Of a stretch of 64,000 bases of DNA, positions 21,880-32,156 are shown one piece after another. Position 1 is the first letter of the stretch. Each line of letters opens with the position of its first letter. The translations under genes and the position numbers were made by a program. Source of the DNA: Simmondsia chinensis (taxonomy: Eukaryota; Streptophyta; Magnoliopsida; Caryophyllales; Simmondsiaceae); assembly GCA_018398585.1 (NCBI GenBank), contig JAGTTD010000006.1, positions 3,546,501 to 3,610,500 of the forward strand, read 5' to 3'. The notes below the pieces were generated by a model. It searched no databases, was not told the DNA's origin, and saw nothing but the letters and a program-made list of their open reading frames with translations.

Positions 21880-22175
21880 GCTCGTTTTGAAATGCAGAAA
21901 ATAAACATAGAAAATAAAAATTCATAGAAACTATAATTTTTGGATTTTATTTGGTTGACAAGAATAATTTCTTCAAAATATAAGAAGTAACTTACTTAGC
22001 GCTCCTAGTCAAGTTCTAATTCATTCATTTTTAACTAGTCTTCCAGAGAAAGTCATATTTTTTATCCTGACAATCAAATATATTTACCTATTTATGAAAA
22101 GTTAACACATGAATTAAATATCTAAAAAATATAACTTTCTGATTTAATTCACATAGCAATCAAACGGGCCCCGGT
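21880..22175. mobile_element. GGCCTCGTTTGGT-type MITE, copy 3 (diverged)
   Basis: It runs from 'ggctcgttttgaaatgc' to 'gcaatcaaacgggcccc', with 'atgaattaaatatct' inside. It resembles the inverse orientation of the elements at 17.6 and 19.7 kb. Confidence 0.45.
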
Positions 22176-22393
22176 TATACTTGTTTTCTTAGAAAAATAA
22201 AATGAAGAGGGCAATTTGGTAAATGAACAAAAATAGAGAAAAGATAAAAATGACAACGATGCAAAAAAAGAGGAACACGTCCAATCGGTCTCCATATGTA
22301 GTGGGTGGGCGCACTTACACCTGTCATTCTCTCATTGGTTGCATCAAATAATATCCCTTTGGTTTATCCTCTTAAAATATTACGACAAAATTA

Positions 22394-22980
22394 TTATTGT
22401 TGTAGCAAGATTATAGCTTTGAAGATAATGTTATTTTTTTTGATAATTAGCGATAAAATCATGATATAAACCATGCAACTTGAATAAACGAGCCCTGAGT
22501 AGACCTGTATAAGAACGGCATTTAAAACAATAAAACAGAATAGACAGGAATACAAGTTAAAAAAAAGGCATACAGTAAGAGCCTTAACCACCACTAGGGA
22601 GGACTCAAAAATAAGACAAGCCATAAGAGACAGGAAAAAAAAAGGACAGTTAAGCACCTAATCTATCGGAGCATAGCACTCAGTATAAGCGGATTATAAC
22701 CGTCAAAACCGAACTCTAATCTTTTCCTCATTTCCAACGTGCTCTCCACTATAAGGATTTTACCGGTATCTTTAGTACTATTGCCCCTTTTTACCAGACT
22801 TTTCTTTTTTTATTTGTTAGAGGCTTTCGCTGATCTCTTCCCACTGCTCCCAGGTGTGACATGTCCTTTAGGAAATTTTGTAACTCCCACTTAGCTTGCT
22901 CTTTCATCTTGCGCTTCAATACTCTCCTACCCCTTTTAGTCGCACCCGACTTAGGGATTTGACGTCCCGCCAACACTATT
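22394..22980 (-). pseudogene. Internally deleted LINE, copy 3
   Basis: The minus strand encodes KRKMKEQAKWELQNFLKDMS, the counterpart of the segment at 6.7 kb, then after a break a trace EMRKRLEFGFDGYNP. A 3' UTR follows directly, ending '...cgctaattatcaaaaaaa' at about 22,435. As in the other two copies, endonuclease and reverse transcriptase are absent between the upstream coding piece and the tail. Confidence 0.6.
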
Positions 22981-23009
22981 TGTAATTTGAAGGTAATGTT
23001 ATAATTGTT

Positions 23010-23117
23010 TGTTCTGGTCTCTTCTTGTTCCCACTTCCGTTTTACGGGTGGTTAAGGACTCGTCTTTTTGAGTTGCCTGGTTGTACTTTGGCTTTGCCAA
23101 TACTTATCGAAAAAAAT
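23010..23117 (+). mobile_element. LINE 3'-end remnant
   Basis: The pyrimidine-rich stretch ends 'ggctttgccaatacttatcg' plus A tract, the plus-strand form of the LINE terminus. Confidence 0.5.
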
Positions 23118-23119
23118 GA

Positions 23120-23920
23120 CTCTCATTATTTCTAAATGACATTATGATTTTGTCAATAGCAACGTCCTATCTTATTTGTAATGTTATTATCCTTGTAAAA
23201 ATAGGGTAATGCCATTGTCAAAGAAAATTATTATTTTTAGAGCAAGATTATAATTTTTAAGATAATTTTGTACCTCTTATTATTTGTAGGTCATATTATT
23301 ATTCTGACAATAATAATTTTTTGTTAGAAAATTTAAACTTGATATAATTAGACTAAAGTATTAACAGAGTTTGAATTACGAACTAAGTATAGGTTTAAAT
23401 AGTAACCAGTGTAGTCTGGTCTTTGACTCAAAGCCTCATTTGAACTAAAAATACGATGCTTATCGATTTTTGAACAACTCTAACTCGGGGACTGTGTAGT
23501 CTAAACTTTGACGACTAGCTTGGATCTAGACGCCATTGAACATGCTAAAGCGCTAGGTAGAACTTTCACCAGAAGATTCTCGTCTCTCCCCTCCTTTACC
23601 TTTAAGGTCTTTTGTCAAAATAAAGAGAAGTAAATTAACAGATATGTTGACCACTCTGTCTAAAATTAGGCTAGATCAGATCAGATTTGAGTTGGGTCAT
23701 GTTGGGCTCTGATCATACTGTACTTGCGTTCTTGTTATTCGGGTCGGGTTAATAATTGACAGGTGTAAAATAGTATTTAGAAGAGGGGCATAGATGTAAT
23801 TTGACATGAGTAGTCCCCTTTTGAAAAAAGGCCCCGTGGTCCAGCCCAACAACACAATTCAGTTCAATCTTTGAAGTCCTTACGATCCACTTATGTTTGC
23901 AATCTACTTCAACCCTGTTC
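23120..23920. other. Intergenic, no gene seen
   Basis: AT-rich sequence without recognisable gene or bounded repeat. Confidence 0.45.
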
Positions 23921-23924
23921 TTTT

Positions 23925-24130
23925 TTTTCCGCCGATAAGTGGCGACAAATTCGTGATATAAGATCAGCCATTCGATTAAAACGAGGCCTAGAACACCCGT
24001 AAAAGAATAGGAATAAAAAAAGGACAAGCACGAACAACAGGCCAAAACAAGAGAATAGAAAAGCACAACGAAATACAAATAGACATAATAAAATGCTAGA
24101 AGATTATAAAAACTCAAAATAAACATAAAA
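23925..24130 (-). mobile_element. LINE 3'-end remnant
   Basis: The minus strand ends '...cgccacttatcggcgg' plus T/A tract after a T-rich UTR. It is the same LINE family as at 22.4 kb. Confidence 0.45.
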
Positions 24131-24464
24131 CTGTAAATGAAACAGAGCGTGCCATTTATTTAGTGTCTCTTTGATACTTTTTTGTATTGCGATTATTTAT
24201 ATTTTAGTATTTTAATATTTATAAAAATAATAAAAAGGTTCATGACTCTTTTGATTTATCTTTTTAGTATTTCAATTTTTTTTCATATTAATAAATAAGA
24301 TTATCTTTGATGTAAAATATTTAAATTCCTAGAAAAAATTATGCGTCAGCTCACTTTAAATACTCACAAGGTATAACAATTGAAAATGGGGGGTTTTCTC
24401 TTTTTCTCAATGTACAAAACTCTTTTCTATTTGTAATTTTTTGGTTTTGCTGATGAGGAACCCG

Positions 24465-24600
24465 GTTATCTGTAACCCCCAATCCGTGCGACAACCCACA
24501 TATCACAAGACTCAATTAAGCCAAGGATTCATCAGTGAGAGGTTCAAGGGGGAATCGAACTGTAGACCTCTCGGCCTAAAGTAACACTCTATTTGTAATT
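24465..24600 (-). mobile_element. tRNA-like SINE candidate
   Basis: The minus strand holds 'ttactttaggccgagagg' followed by box-B-like CAGTTCGATTCC (about 24,550-24,565). The body reads 'aacctctcactgatgaat' and '...ggttgtcgcacggattg'. Box A is imperfect and no TSD was found. Confidence 0.4.
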
Positions 24601-25059
24601 TTTAGGTTTTGAATCAATCAAAAGTTAGGTTTTAAAAAGGATTTTTCCTTGTTTATGAATTTTCTGTGTTCGAGTTACTGTTCTCCTAGTATAAGTAAAA
24701 ACTGGAAATAAGAAACTAAAAACAAGAGTAAAACGTATTTCAAACTTGGTTTCTATCTTCTTAAAGGTCAAACACAAAACTATATCAAACAAGCCGGTAA
24801 TGACATTCCATATTAAATTTTGTTATCGTTTTTTAGTTTTTCTAGAAACTATAAATCATAGTTTAAAATGTGTTTTTTATTTTAAACTTTTAGGTTCCAC
24901 AAATACTTTAAAACTAAAAATAGAAATTAAAACGAGAAAAAGTTAATACAAAATGATACCGTCGCCTTCTAATCAAGATGCAGAAGAAACACTTGCTAAA
25001 TAAGATCACTTCTTTTTGTATTTGTCTGTCATCGTTTGGATAATATTCTTAGATTGATA

Positions 25060-25372
25060 TTTGATCTTAAATTTTTCGGTCCAGTTCTTGTCCAAATCTA
25101 TTGCGCCTTGTTTTCCAGTTTTTGGTTTGCTCTTGTCTGTGTTTTTCTTTGCTGCTCTTGGGTTTTCTTTTTCGTGTTGTGTAGTTTGTAGGATGGTTTC
25201 CTGTTTTGTTATTTTTTGCCCTGTTTTCTGTTGCCCCTCCCTCGTTGTCTTTTCTCTGTTTTGTTTGCCTATTCCGTCTCCGTTTTTCGGAGTTGTTAGG
25301 GATCGCTTTATTGAGGCTCCTGTGCTGTTCTTCGGCTTTGCCTATAATTATCGAAAAAAAACGTGAAGGTAT
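25060..25372 (+). mobile_element. LINE 3' UTR remnant
   Basis: A T/C-rich stretch with repeated 'ttgtttgcc' and 'ctgttttctgttgcc' words ends 'ctttgcctataattatcg' plus A8. It is typical of a 5'-truncated L1 insertion. The open frames on both strands here are compositional. Confidence 0.5.
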
Positions 25373-25379
25373 AGTTAGG

Positions 25380-25907
25380 TAACTTAGTTGCAAAGAGAGC
25401 TTATAATAATGGTCAGAGGTGCACTGTCAAATAGGTAAAAATGTAACGAATTATCGAAGAAAAAGAGGAAAAACTTTAAAGAGCTAGAGTCAATTTATAA
25501 GGGAATTACGAAGAGAGTCATGCTCGAATTATTTCGAGGGTTTGTAACTTCTTGTGCAAAAGTTACATTTGAGTGGAGCGATTGTGAGATTGAGTTCGAG
25601 ATTTTGATCCGGATTGTAATTCTAAAATTCAAAAATAGATGATGCACCTATTTAGGTTCCGGGGTTTTTTTTTTCTTTTAGTTAAAAGAGAGTTACCATA
25701 AAAATTTAGTATTTTATTTGATTTGAAGTTACACTTCGGTTATATATATGTGATTTTTTCCAACACAATCTACTGTATAATCTCAGGTTTCTCTCAGCCA
25801 TAGTTATTAGTAAAATATGGTACAGGATATGTCGTGTATTATTTGAATCTATACATGAAAAATTTGATTAAGAATTCGTTGACTTATAAAAAATTTTATA
25901 TATGAAT
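25380..25907. other. Intergenic, no gene seen
   Basis: Flank of copia A. No recognised feature. Confidence 0.45.
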
Positions 25908-25912
25908 ATATT

Positions 25913-26391
25913 TGTTAGGTATATATTTCAAAATTACTTGGCGCATTAAGGAGAAGGGCAGTGGAGAGCCCGATCGATCGGGTGGAGCTCGATCAATCGG
26001 GAATGTTACGTAAAATAGGGAAGCTTACAGAGAGCGAGCCGATCGATCGGGACCCCCCGATCGATCGGGAAACAGGGTTTACGCGCATCTATAAATACGG
26101 ACGTAGAGTACGTCATTTAATTATCCAAGTCAAAAGAGAGGTTTCCCTATTGCGGCGCCGCAACCAAATAAATTGAGAGTGTGACAGAATATTGTAATTC
26201 GTCTTCTTCTTTTGTTTCAATAATAAAAGCTCCGATCTTCGCCCGTGGTTTTCTCCCCTTTCGATTGTAAAGGGGTTTCCACGTAAATTATTGTGTCTAT
26301 TGTTTCATTTCTCTTTTAGTCCGATTGTTTCTCGTTATTGTCGTGGTATCTGATTCGATTGAGGTCCGAGTATATTGTTTATTTCCGCACA
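25913..26391 (+). repeat. 5' LTR of copia A
   Basis: 479 bp. It contains several near-palindromic CGATCGATCGG blocks (about 25,971-26,070) and a TATA-like 'tctataaatacgg' at about 26,088. Confidence 0.93.
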
Positions 26392-26427
26392 AATTGGTAT
26401 CAGAGCTTGGTTCTTCGAATTGATACA

Positions 26428-29400
26428 ATGGCATCAGGTATCAAAACCGAGGTTGAGAAATTCAATGGTCAGGGAAGCTTTAGCTTATGGCAAGTCCGTG
26501 TGAAAGGACTCCTGACTCAGAACGGCTTGAAGAAAGCACTGGAGCGGAAATAGAAGAAACCAGAAACGTTGACCGAGGCACAATGGGAAGAGTTGGATGA
26601 GAAGGCTCTCACAGCTATACAGATGTGTTTGGCTGACGATGTTTTGTCAGAGGTATTGGAGATTAAAACTGCAAAGGAGTTATGGGAGAAATTGTTAGAC
26701 ATGTTTTGCCACAAGTCAGTCTCCAACAAACTCGCAGTGAAACGGCTGTTGTACACTTCTCGTATGTCAGAAGGTACATCTCTTAAAAACCATCTTAGCG
26801 AATTTACCTCAATTATACATGAATTAAAGGCTTTGGATGATGTCCCTAAGGACGAGGATCGAGCTATAATATTACTGTGTTTGCTCTTTAATTCGTATAA
26901 GGGCTTCGTAGAAAGTATGATATACGGGGGTAGGCCAACCATTACTGTTGATGATGTAAAAAGAAACCTTGTGAGTAAAGAACGGGTAGATAAGGAATTA
27001 TCTGACTTGATGAATGACTCGGGTAGTGGCTTACATGTGATAGGTAGACCAGAACATAGGGGATCCAATGGTGGGAACAAGTCTAGGTCCAAATCTAGAC
27101 ATAAGAACCTGTCGTGTCACTATTGTCACAAGAAAGGGCACATAAAGAAAGACTGTTACAGATATAAGAATAAATCAAAAGAGGGTAACAGGGGTGACCA
27201 GAGTAAAGACAAGTCCGCTGAGGCTAGTGTTGTAGAGGAGGATAGTGAGGGGGAGTTTCTATTAGTTGCTGATTCTCAGTCCAGGTCCATAGATAAGTGG
27301 GTCATGGATTCGGGTTGTTCGTTTCATGTTACTCCAAACGGAGACTGGTTCTCCACGTATAAGTCTATACAAGGTGAGGTTGTCTTGATGGGTAATGATG
27401 CTGCTTGTAAGGTAGTGGGTGTTGGAACAGTCCGTGTGAGAATGTATGATGGAACTATTAGAACCTTGAGTGATGTTCGTCATGTCCCAGATTTGAAAAA
27501 GAACTTGATTTCTCTAGGTACCCTTGAGTCTAATGGGTACAAGTACACTGCTGAAGGTGGAGTCATGCGGGTCAGTAAGGGTGCGTTAATTGTGATGAAA
27601 GGAAATAGGGTTGGTACTTTGTATGAGCTTGCAGGTACAACCGTGATAGGTGCAGTTGCTGTTTCCACATCTGCTATGACAGATGCAGAAATCACAAGAC
27701 TATGGCACATGAGAATGGGTCATATTGGTGACAAAGCATTGTCTGAGCTGAGTAAGAGGGGACTTTTTTGTGGTCAGTCAACAGGACTGATGGAATTCTG
27801 TGAGCACTTAATTATGGGAAGCAGAAGAGAGTCAGCTTCAAGGCAGCAGTGCATCAGACCAAGGGAACGTTAGACTACATACATTCTAATCTGTGGGGAC
27901 CTTCCATAGTGGCTTCTAAAGGTGGGTCCAGGTATCTTCTAACGTTCATTGATGACTACTCACGTAAAGTTTGGGTCTGTTTTCTTAAGCAAAAAAATGA
28001 AGTGTATGATATCTTCAAGAAGTGGAAAATTCTGCTTGAAAAACAGACAGGGAAGCCGATCAAGAGGTTGAGGACTGATAATGGTCTTGAGTTTGTCGAA
28101 GGGGACTTCACTAAATTTTGTGAAGATCAGGGCATAGTAAGACACAGGATATGTACAGGTCGACCTTAGCAAAATGGAGTGGCTGAAAGGTTAAACAGGA
28201 CGTTACTTGAGAAGGCTCGTTGTATGCTTTCAAATGCAGGTTTAAAGAGAGAATGGTGGGCAGAAGCAGTTAGCATGGCTTGCTACCTTGTGAACAAGAC
28301 ACCGTATTCTTCATTACAGATGAAGACGCCTAAAGAGGTATGGTCTGGTTCAACTTCTGATTATTCTCAAATCAAAGTTTTTGGTTGTCCTGCATATGCA
28401 TATGTTAATGATGGAAAGCTGAAGCCTAGGGCCAAGAAGTGCATCTTTTTTGGTTATACGTCAGGTGTGAAGGGATATAGATTGTGGGATCCATGTGTTC
28501 AAAAGTTTCTGACTAGTAGAGATGTTACCCTCCATTGACAGAGATACAGTTCGGGTTGAGACACCTGATGATACAGAGATACAGCCAGATCAGCAGATTG
28601 TTCAGCTAGAGAGTATTCCAGCACCTCAGGTATGGGTTTTTGATGTTGTTACTGATAATGCAGAAACAGGTCAGCAGGTGGAGAATACTACTATAGCTGG
28701 TGGTAGACCGAGGCGACAGATCAGGCCTCTTGAGAGATATGGGTATGAGGAGATGATTGCCTATGCCCTCTCTACTGCTGAAACGTTAGATGATAGTGAG
28801 CCGACTTCATATACAGAGGCTATATCGAGATTAGATGCTGAGAAGTGGCTTGTTGATATGAATGAAGAGATGCTGTCTCTTTATAAGAATCAGACTTGGG
28901 AACTCGTGAAGCCTCCTACAGGGAAAAGACTGGTTGGATGCAAATGGGTCTTCAAGAGAAAAGACGGCATTCCTGGAGTGGAAGATGCGAGGTACAAGGT
29001 ACGTTTGGTTGGTAGCTAAAGGCTACAGTTAGGTATAAGGTGTTGATTCTCATGATATTTTTTCACCTGTAGTTAGACACACTTCGATTCGTGCATTATT
29101 GTCTTTGGTTGCCATGCATGATTTTGAACTTGAACAATTGGATGTCAAAACTGCATTCTTGCATGGTGAACTAGAAGAGAGCATCTTTATGCATCAGCCC
29201 GAGGGTTTTATTGTTGAAGGAAAAGAAGATCATGTGTGTTTGCTTAGAAGGTCTTTATATGGTTTAAAGCAATCTCCTAGACAGTGGTATAGGATATTTG
29301 ATCAGTTCATGACAAGTCATGATTACATCAGGAGTAAGTATGACAGTTGTGTGTACTTCAGAAAGACAGATTCAGGCTTTGTTTACTTGCTTTTGTACGT

Positions 29401-30361
29401 TGACGATATGTTAATTGCAGCACGAGATATGAAAGATGTCGATGATTTGAAATCAATGCTGAAGAGTGAATTTTAGATGAAGGATCTTGGAGCAGCTAAG
29501 AAGATATTAGGCATGGAAATTCATAGAGATTGAGAAACTGAAAAATTGTACTTGTCTCAGGAGAAGTATATTGAGAAAGTGTTAGACAGGTTTCATATGA
29601 AGGATGCTAACCCAGTTAGCACGCCCTTAGCAGCTCATTTCAGACTCTCAGCGTTAGATTCGCTTCAGATAGAGGAGGACGTCAGGTACATGTCTCAGAT
29701 TCCTTATTCTAGTGCAGTGGGCAGTATTATGTATGCGATGGTCTGTGCGCGTCCAGATATTACTTTTGCTGTGAGCAGAGTTAGTAGGTACATGGCGAAT
29801 CCGGGCAGAGAACATTGACATGCAGTAAAGTGGAATCTCAGGTATCTTCGTGGAACCTCTGATTTGTGTTTGGAATATGGGAAAAGTAAGTGTTGTTTGG
29901 TTGGGTATGTAGATTCTGACTATGGTGGAGACCTTGATAAGAGGAAGTCCACTTCAGGGTATGTGTTTTGTTTAGGTGACACAGCTATCAGTTGGAGAGC
30001 GTGTTTGCAACCTGTTATAGCACAATCTACTACAGAGGCCGAGTACATGGCAGTAACAGAAGCGTTCAAAGAAGCCGTCTGGTTGAGAGGATTGATCAGT
30101 GAAATCAGTGCCGAGCTGAGAACAGTTAGAGTATACTGTGATAGTTAGTCCGCTATTCACCTAGCGAAAGATCAGATGACTCATCACTACCGAACGAAAC
30201 ATATTGATGTGAAGCATCACTTTATCAGAGATCTGATTGACGAGCGGAAGGTGGAGTTGAGGAAGATTGGGACTGAAGATAACCTAGCTGACATGTTCAC
30301 AAAAGTTCTACCAGGAAGCAAGTTCGAGCATTGCTCGAATTTGGTGGGTCTTTCAGTTTGA
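26428..30361 (+). pseudogene. Gag-pol pseudogene of copia A
   Basis: The Gag N terminus resembles Tnt1 (KFNGQGSFSLWQVRVKGLL). The CCHC knuckle [14 protein letters not shown], protease motif MDSGCSFHV, integrase core with TDNG, RT with YVDD (LLLYVDDML) and RNase H with TEAEYMA are all visible. The frame is broken by in-frame stops at 26,551, 28,167, 29,474, 29,531, 29,816 and 30,146, by frameshifts near 27,810 and 29,010, and by a small deletion near 28,530. Several stops are CAG to TAG, CGA to TGA or TGG to TGA relative to copia B, that is C-to-T type changes. Not functional. Confidence 0.93.
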
Positions 30362-30448
30362 TGTATGTTAGCCCTAGTTGAGGGGGCGTTTGTGGAGAAG
30401 GTGGAGCTGTTTTATTGTTGATATTGATTTTGAGCCAAGGTGGAGATT

Positions 30449-30945
30449 TGTTAGGTATATGTCTCAAAATTACTTGGCGCATTAAGGAGAAGGGCCGTGG
30501 AGAGCCCGATCGATCGGGTGGAGCTCGATCGATCGGGAATGTTACGTAAAATAGGGACGCTTACAGAGAGTGGGCCGATCGATCGGTGAGGAACCGATCG
30601 ATCGGGACCCCGATTGATCGGGAAATAGGGTTTACGCGCATCTATAAATACGGACGTAGAGTATATCATTTAATTATCCAAGTCAAAAGAGAGGTTTCCC
30701 TATTGCGGCGCCGCAACCAAATAAATTGAGAGTATGAGAGAATATTGTAATTCGTCTTCTTCTTTTGTTTCAATAATAAAAGCTCCGATCTTCGCCCGTG
30801 GTTTTTTCCCCTTTCGATTGTCAAAAGGGTTTCCACGTAAATCATTGTGTCTATTGTTTCGTTTCTCTTTTAGTCCGATTATTTCTCGTTATTGTCGTGG
30901 TATCTGATTCGATTGAGGTCCGAGTATATTGTTTATTTTCGCACA
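30449..30945 (+). repeat. 3' LTR of copia A
   Basis: 497 bp. It carries one more CGATCGATCGG block than the 5' LTR (about 30,575-30,605). It ends 'ttttcgcaca' before the TSD. Confidence 0.93.
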
Positions 30946-31100
30946 ATATTATGTCTATAAAAGCTTCTCAAATAATTATAGAGTGAAAATGAATGTAATG
31001 TTTGAATTTTGACTTTTACTTGTTGGTATTATCTCTAGTAAGGACCGTACTACATGGTAAAAAGTAATGTATAAGTTAATTATTTGTGAGTTGTGGTAAC

Positions 31101-31186
31101 AAAAAAGCAACAAAACGTCCTAAGGGCTCCTGCCCAAGCAGGGTCTAGAGGGAAGAATGTACGCAGCCTTCCCCCTTCAGGGTGCT
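31101..31186 (-). mobile_element. 5S-headed SINE, copy e (tail only)
   Basis: Only the 3' ~85 bp is present ('taagggctcctgcccaagca', 'cagccttcccccttcaggg'), as expected of a 5'-truncated insertion. Confidence 0.7.
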
Positions 31187-31189
31187 AAA

Positions 31190-32080
31190 AATATTTATTC
31201 TCATATTTTGGCTGAAAATATTATTATAATTTGTTCAATTTTGGCTGAAAATATTAACATGACATATATATATATATGTAATCATGCATTACATTAGCAT
31301 TTAAAATTGTTCTTATTCTCACAAAAGTTCATCAAATTTCGATATAAGGTACGTAAGTGATAAACAATTTGAAGCCTTTATATACATATTAAACCGTTAG
31401 GGTCCTTATGAATTTGGACTTGATCCTAACCACAACCTCACTAGCTAGATCCTGTGGAAATCAATATGGGTCAACAAATTTTCGACAGAATGGATTTAGA
31501 TGGATAGTATAACTAGTCGGGTAAGACAGAGATAGATCGTATAACCAATTAGATAAGAGATAGGTCATAGAAGTTGCATTCTTTATCGAGTTGGATGGGA
31601 GTACTTAATCATAATCCGACCAGTATTTTATATATTTTGACTTTTTTCTTAAGTAAGAAAATCAAAATATAATACATATAGATTGGACTATGATTAAATA
31701 CTCTTTTATCTCGTGTATTTTGATCTCTAGTAATAACCTTTAATATGAACAGTTTAAATAATAATCAAATATTCGTCTTTAAAAATAAAAAAAGAAATAA
31801 CTATTATAATTGATTAATTACTCCCAAGAAATATGCATAAAATAGGTAACTTGCTAATTTATTGGACATTTTACTTAGCCAAATATACAATTCAGATGGA
31901 TTTTATCGTGAAAATAGAAGATTTAAATAAAAATTAAATCAAAATCAGAATAAAAACTCCTTATTGTATTTTAAATATTTGGTTATAAACTAATTTGAAA
32001 TTTAATTTAATATAATCTAAAGTGGGAAATATAAAAATTTAAATTATCTCTATCGTATCCTATTCAAACTAAAACTCCAC
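31190..32080. other. Promoter-side flank of polygalacturonase gene
   Basis: AT-rich intergenic DNA with a short (TA)n run at 31,265. No gene seen. Confidence 0.5.
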
Positions 32081-32088
32081 TCTATTCC

Positions 32089-32096
32089 TATAAATA
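32089..32096 (+). promoter_or_regulatory. TATA box of polygalacturonase gene
   Basis: TATAAATA 61 nt before the ATG. Transcription would begin near 32,120, giving a short leader of about 35-40 nt. Confidence 0.65.
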
Positions 32097-32156
32097 CTTC
32101 AGTTACATCTTTATTATTATATCTTTTTTCTGGTACGTAAACAATTAAGACTAAAC

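Larger units (their letters stand above)
25913..30945 (+). mobile_element. Copia LTR retrotransposon A (decayed)
   Basis: Complete structure: 5' LTR 25,913-26,391, PBS TGGTATCAGAGC at 26,395-26,406 (initiator tRNA-Met), coding region 26,428-30,361, purine tract 'aaggtggagatt' before the 3' LTR at 30,449-30,945. The LTRs start TGTTAGG and end GCACA. The 5-bp TSD ATATT is at 25,908-25,912 and 30,946-30,950. The two LTRs differ by substitutions and by a copy-number change of a CGATCGATCGG block. Gag and pol order (gag, zinc knuckle, protease, integrase, RT, RNase H) and Tnt1-94-like sequence place it in Ty1-copia, probably the Tork/Tnt1 lineage. Confidence 0.95.

Noticed and set aside
25061..25393. 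Overlapping frames of about 100 codons on both strands
   Set aside because: Both come from pyrimidine-rich LINE 3' UTR sequence ending in the LINE terminus. Compositional artefacts.
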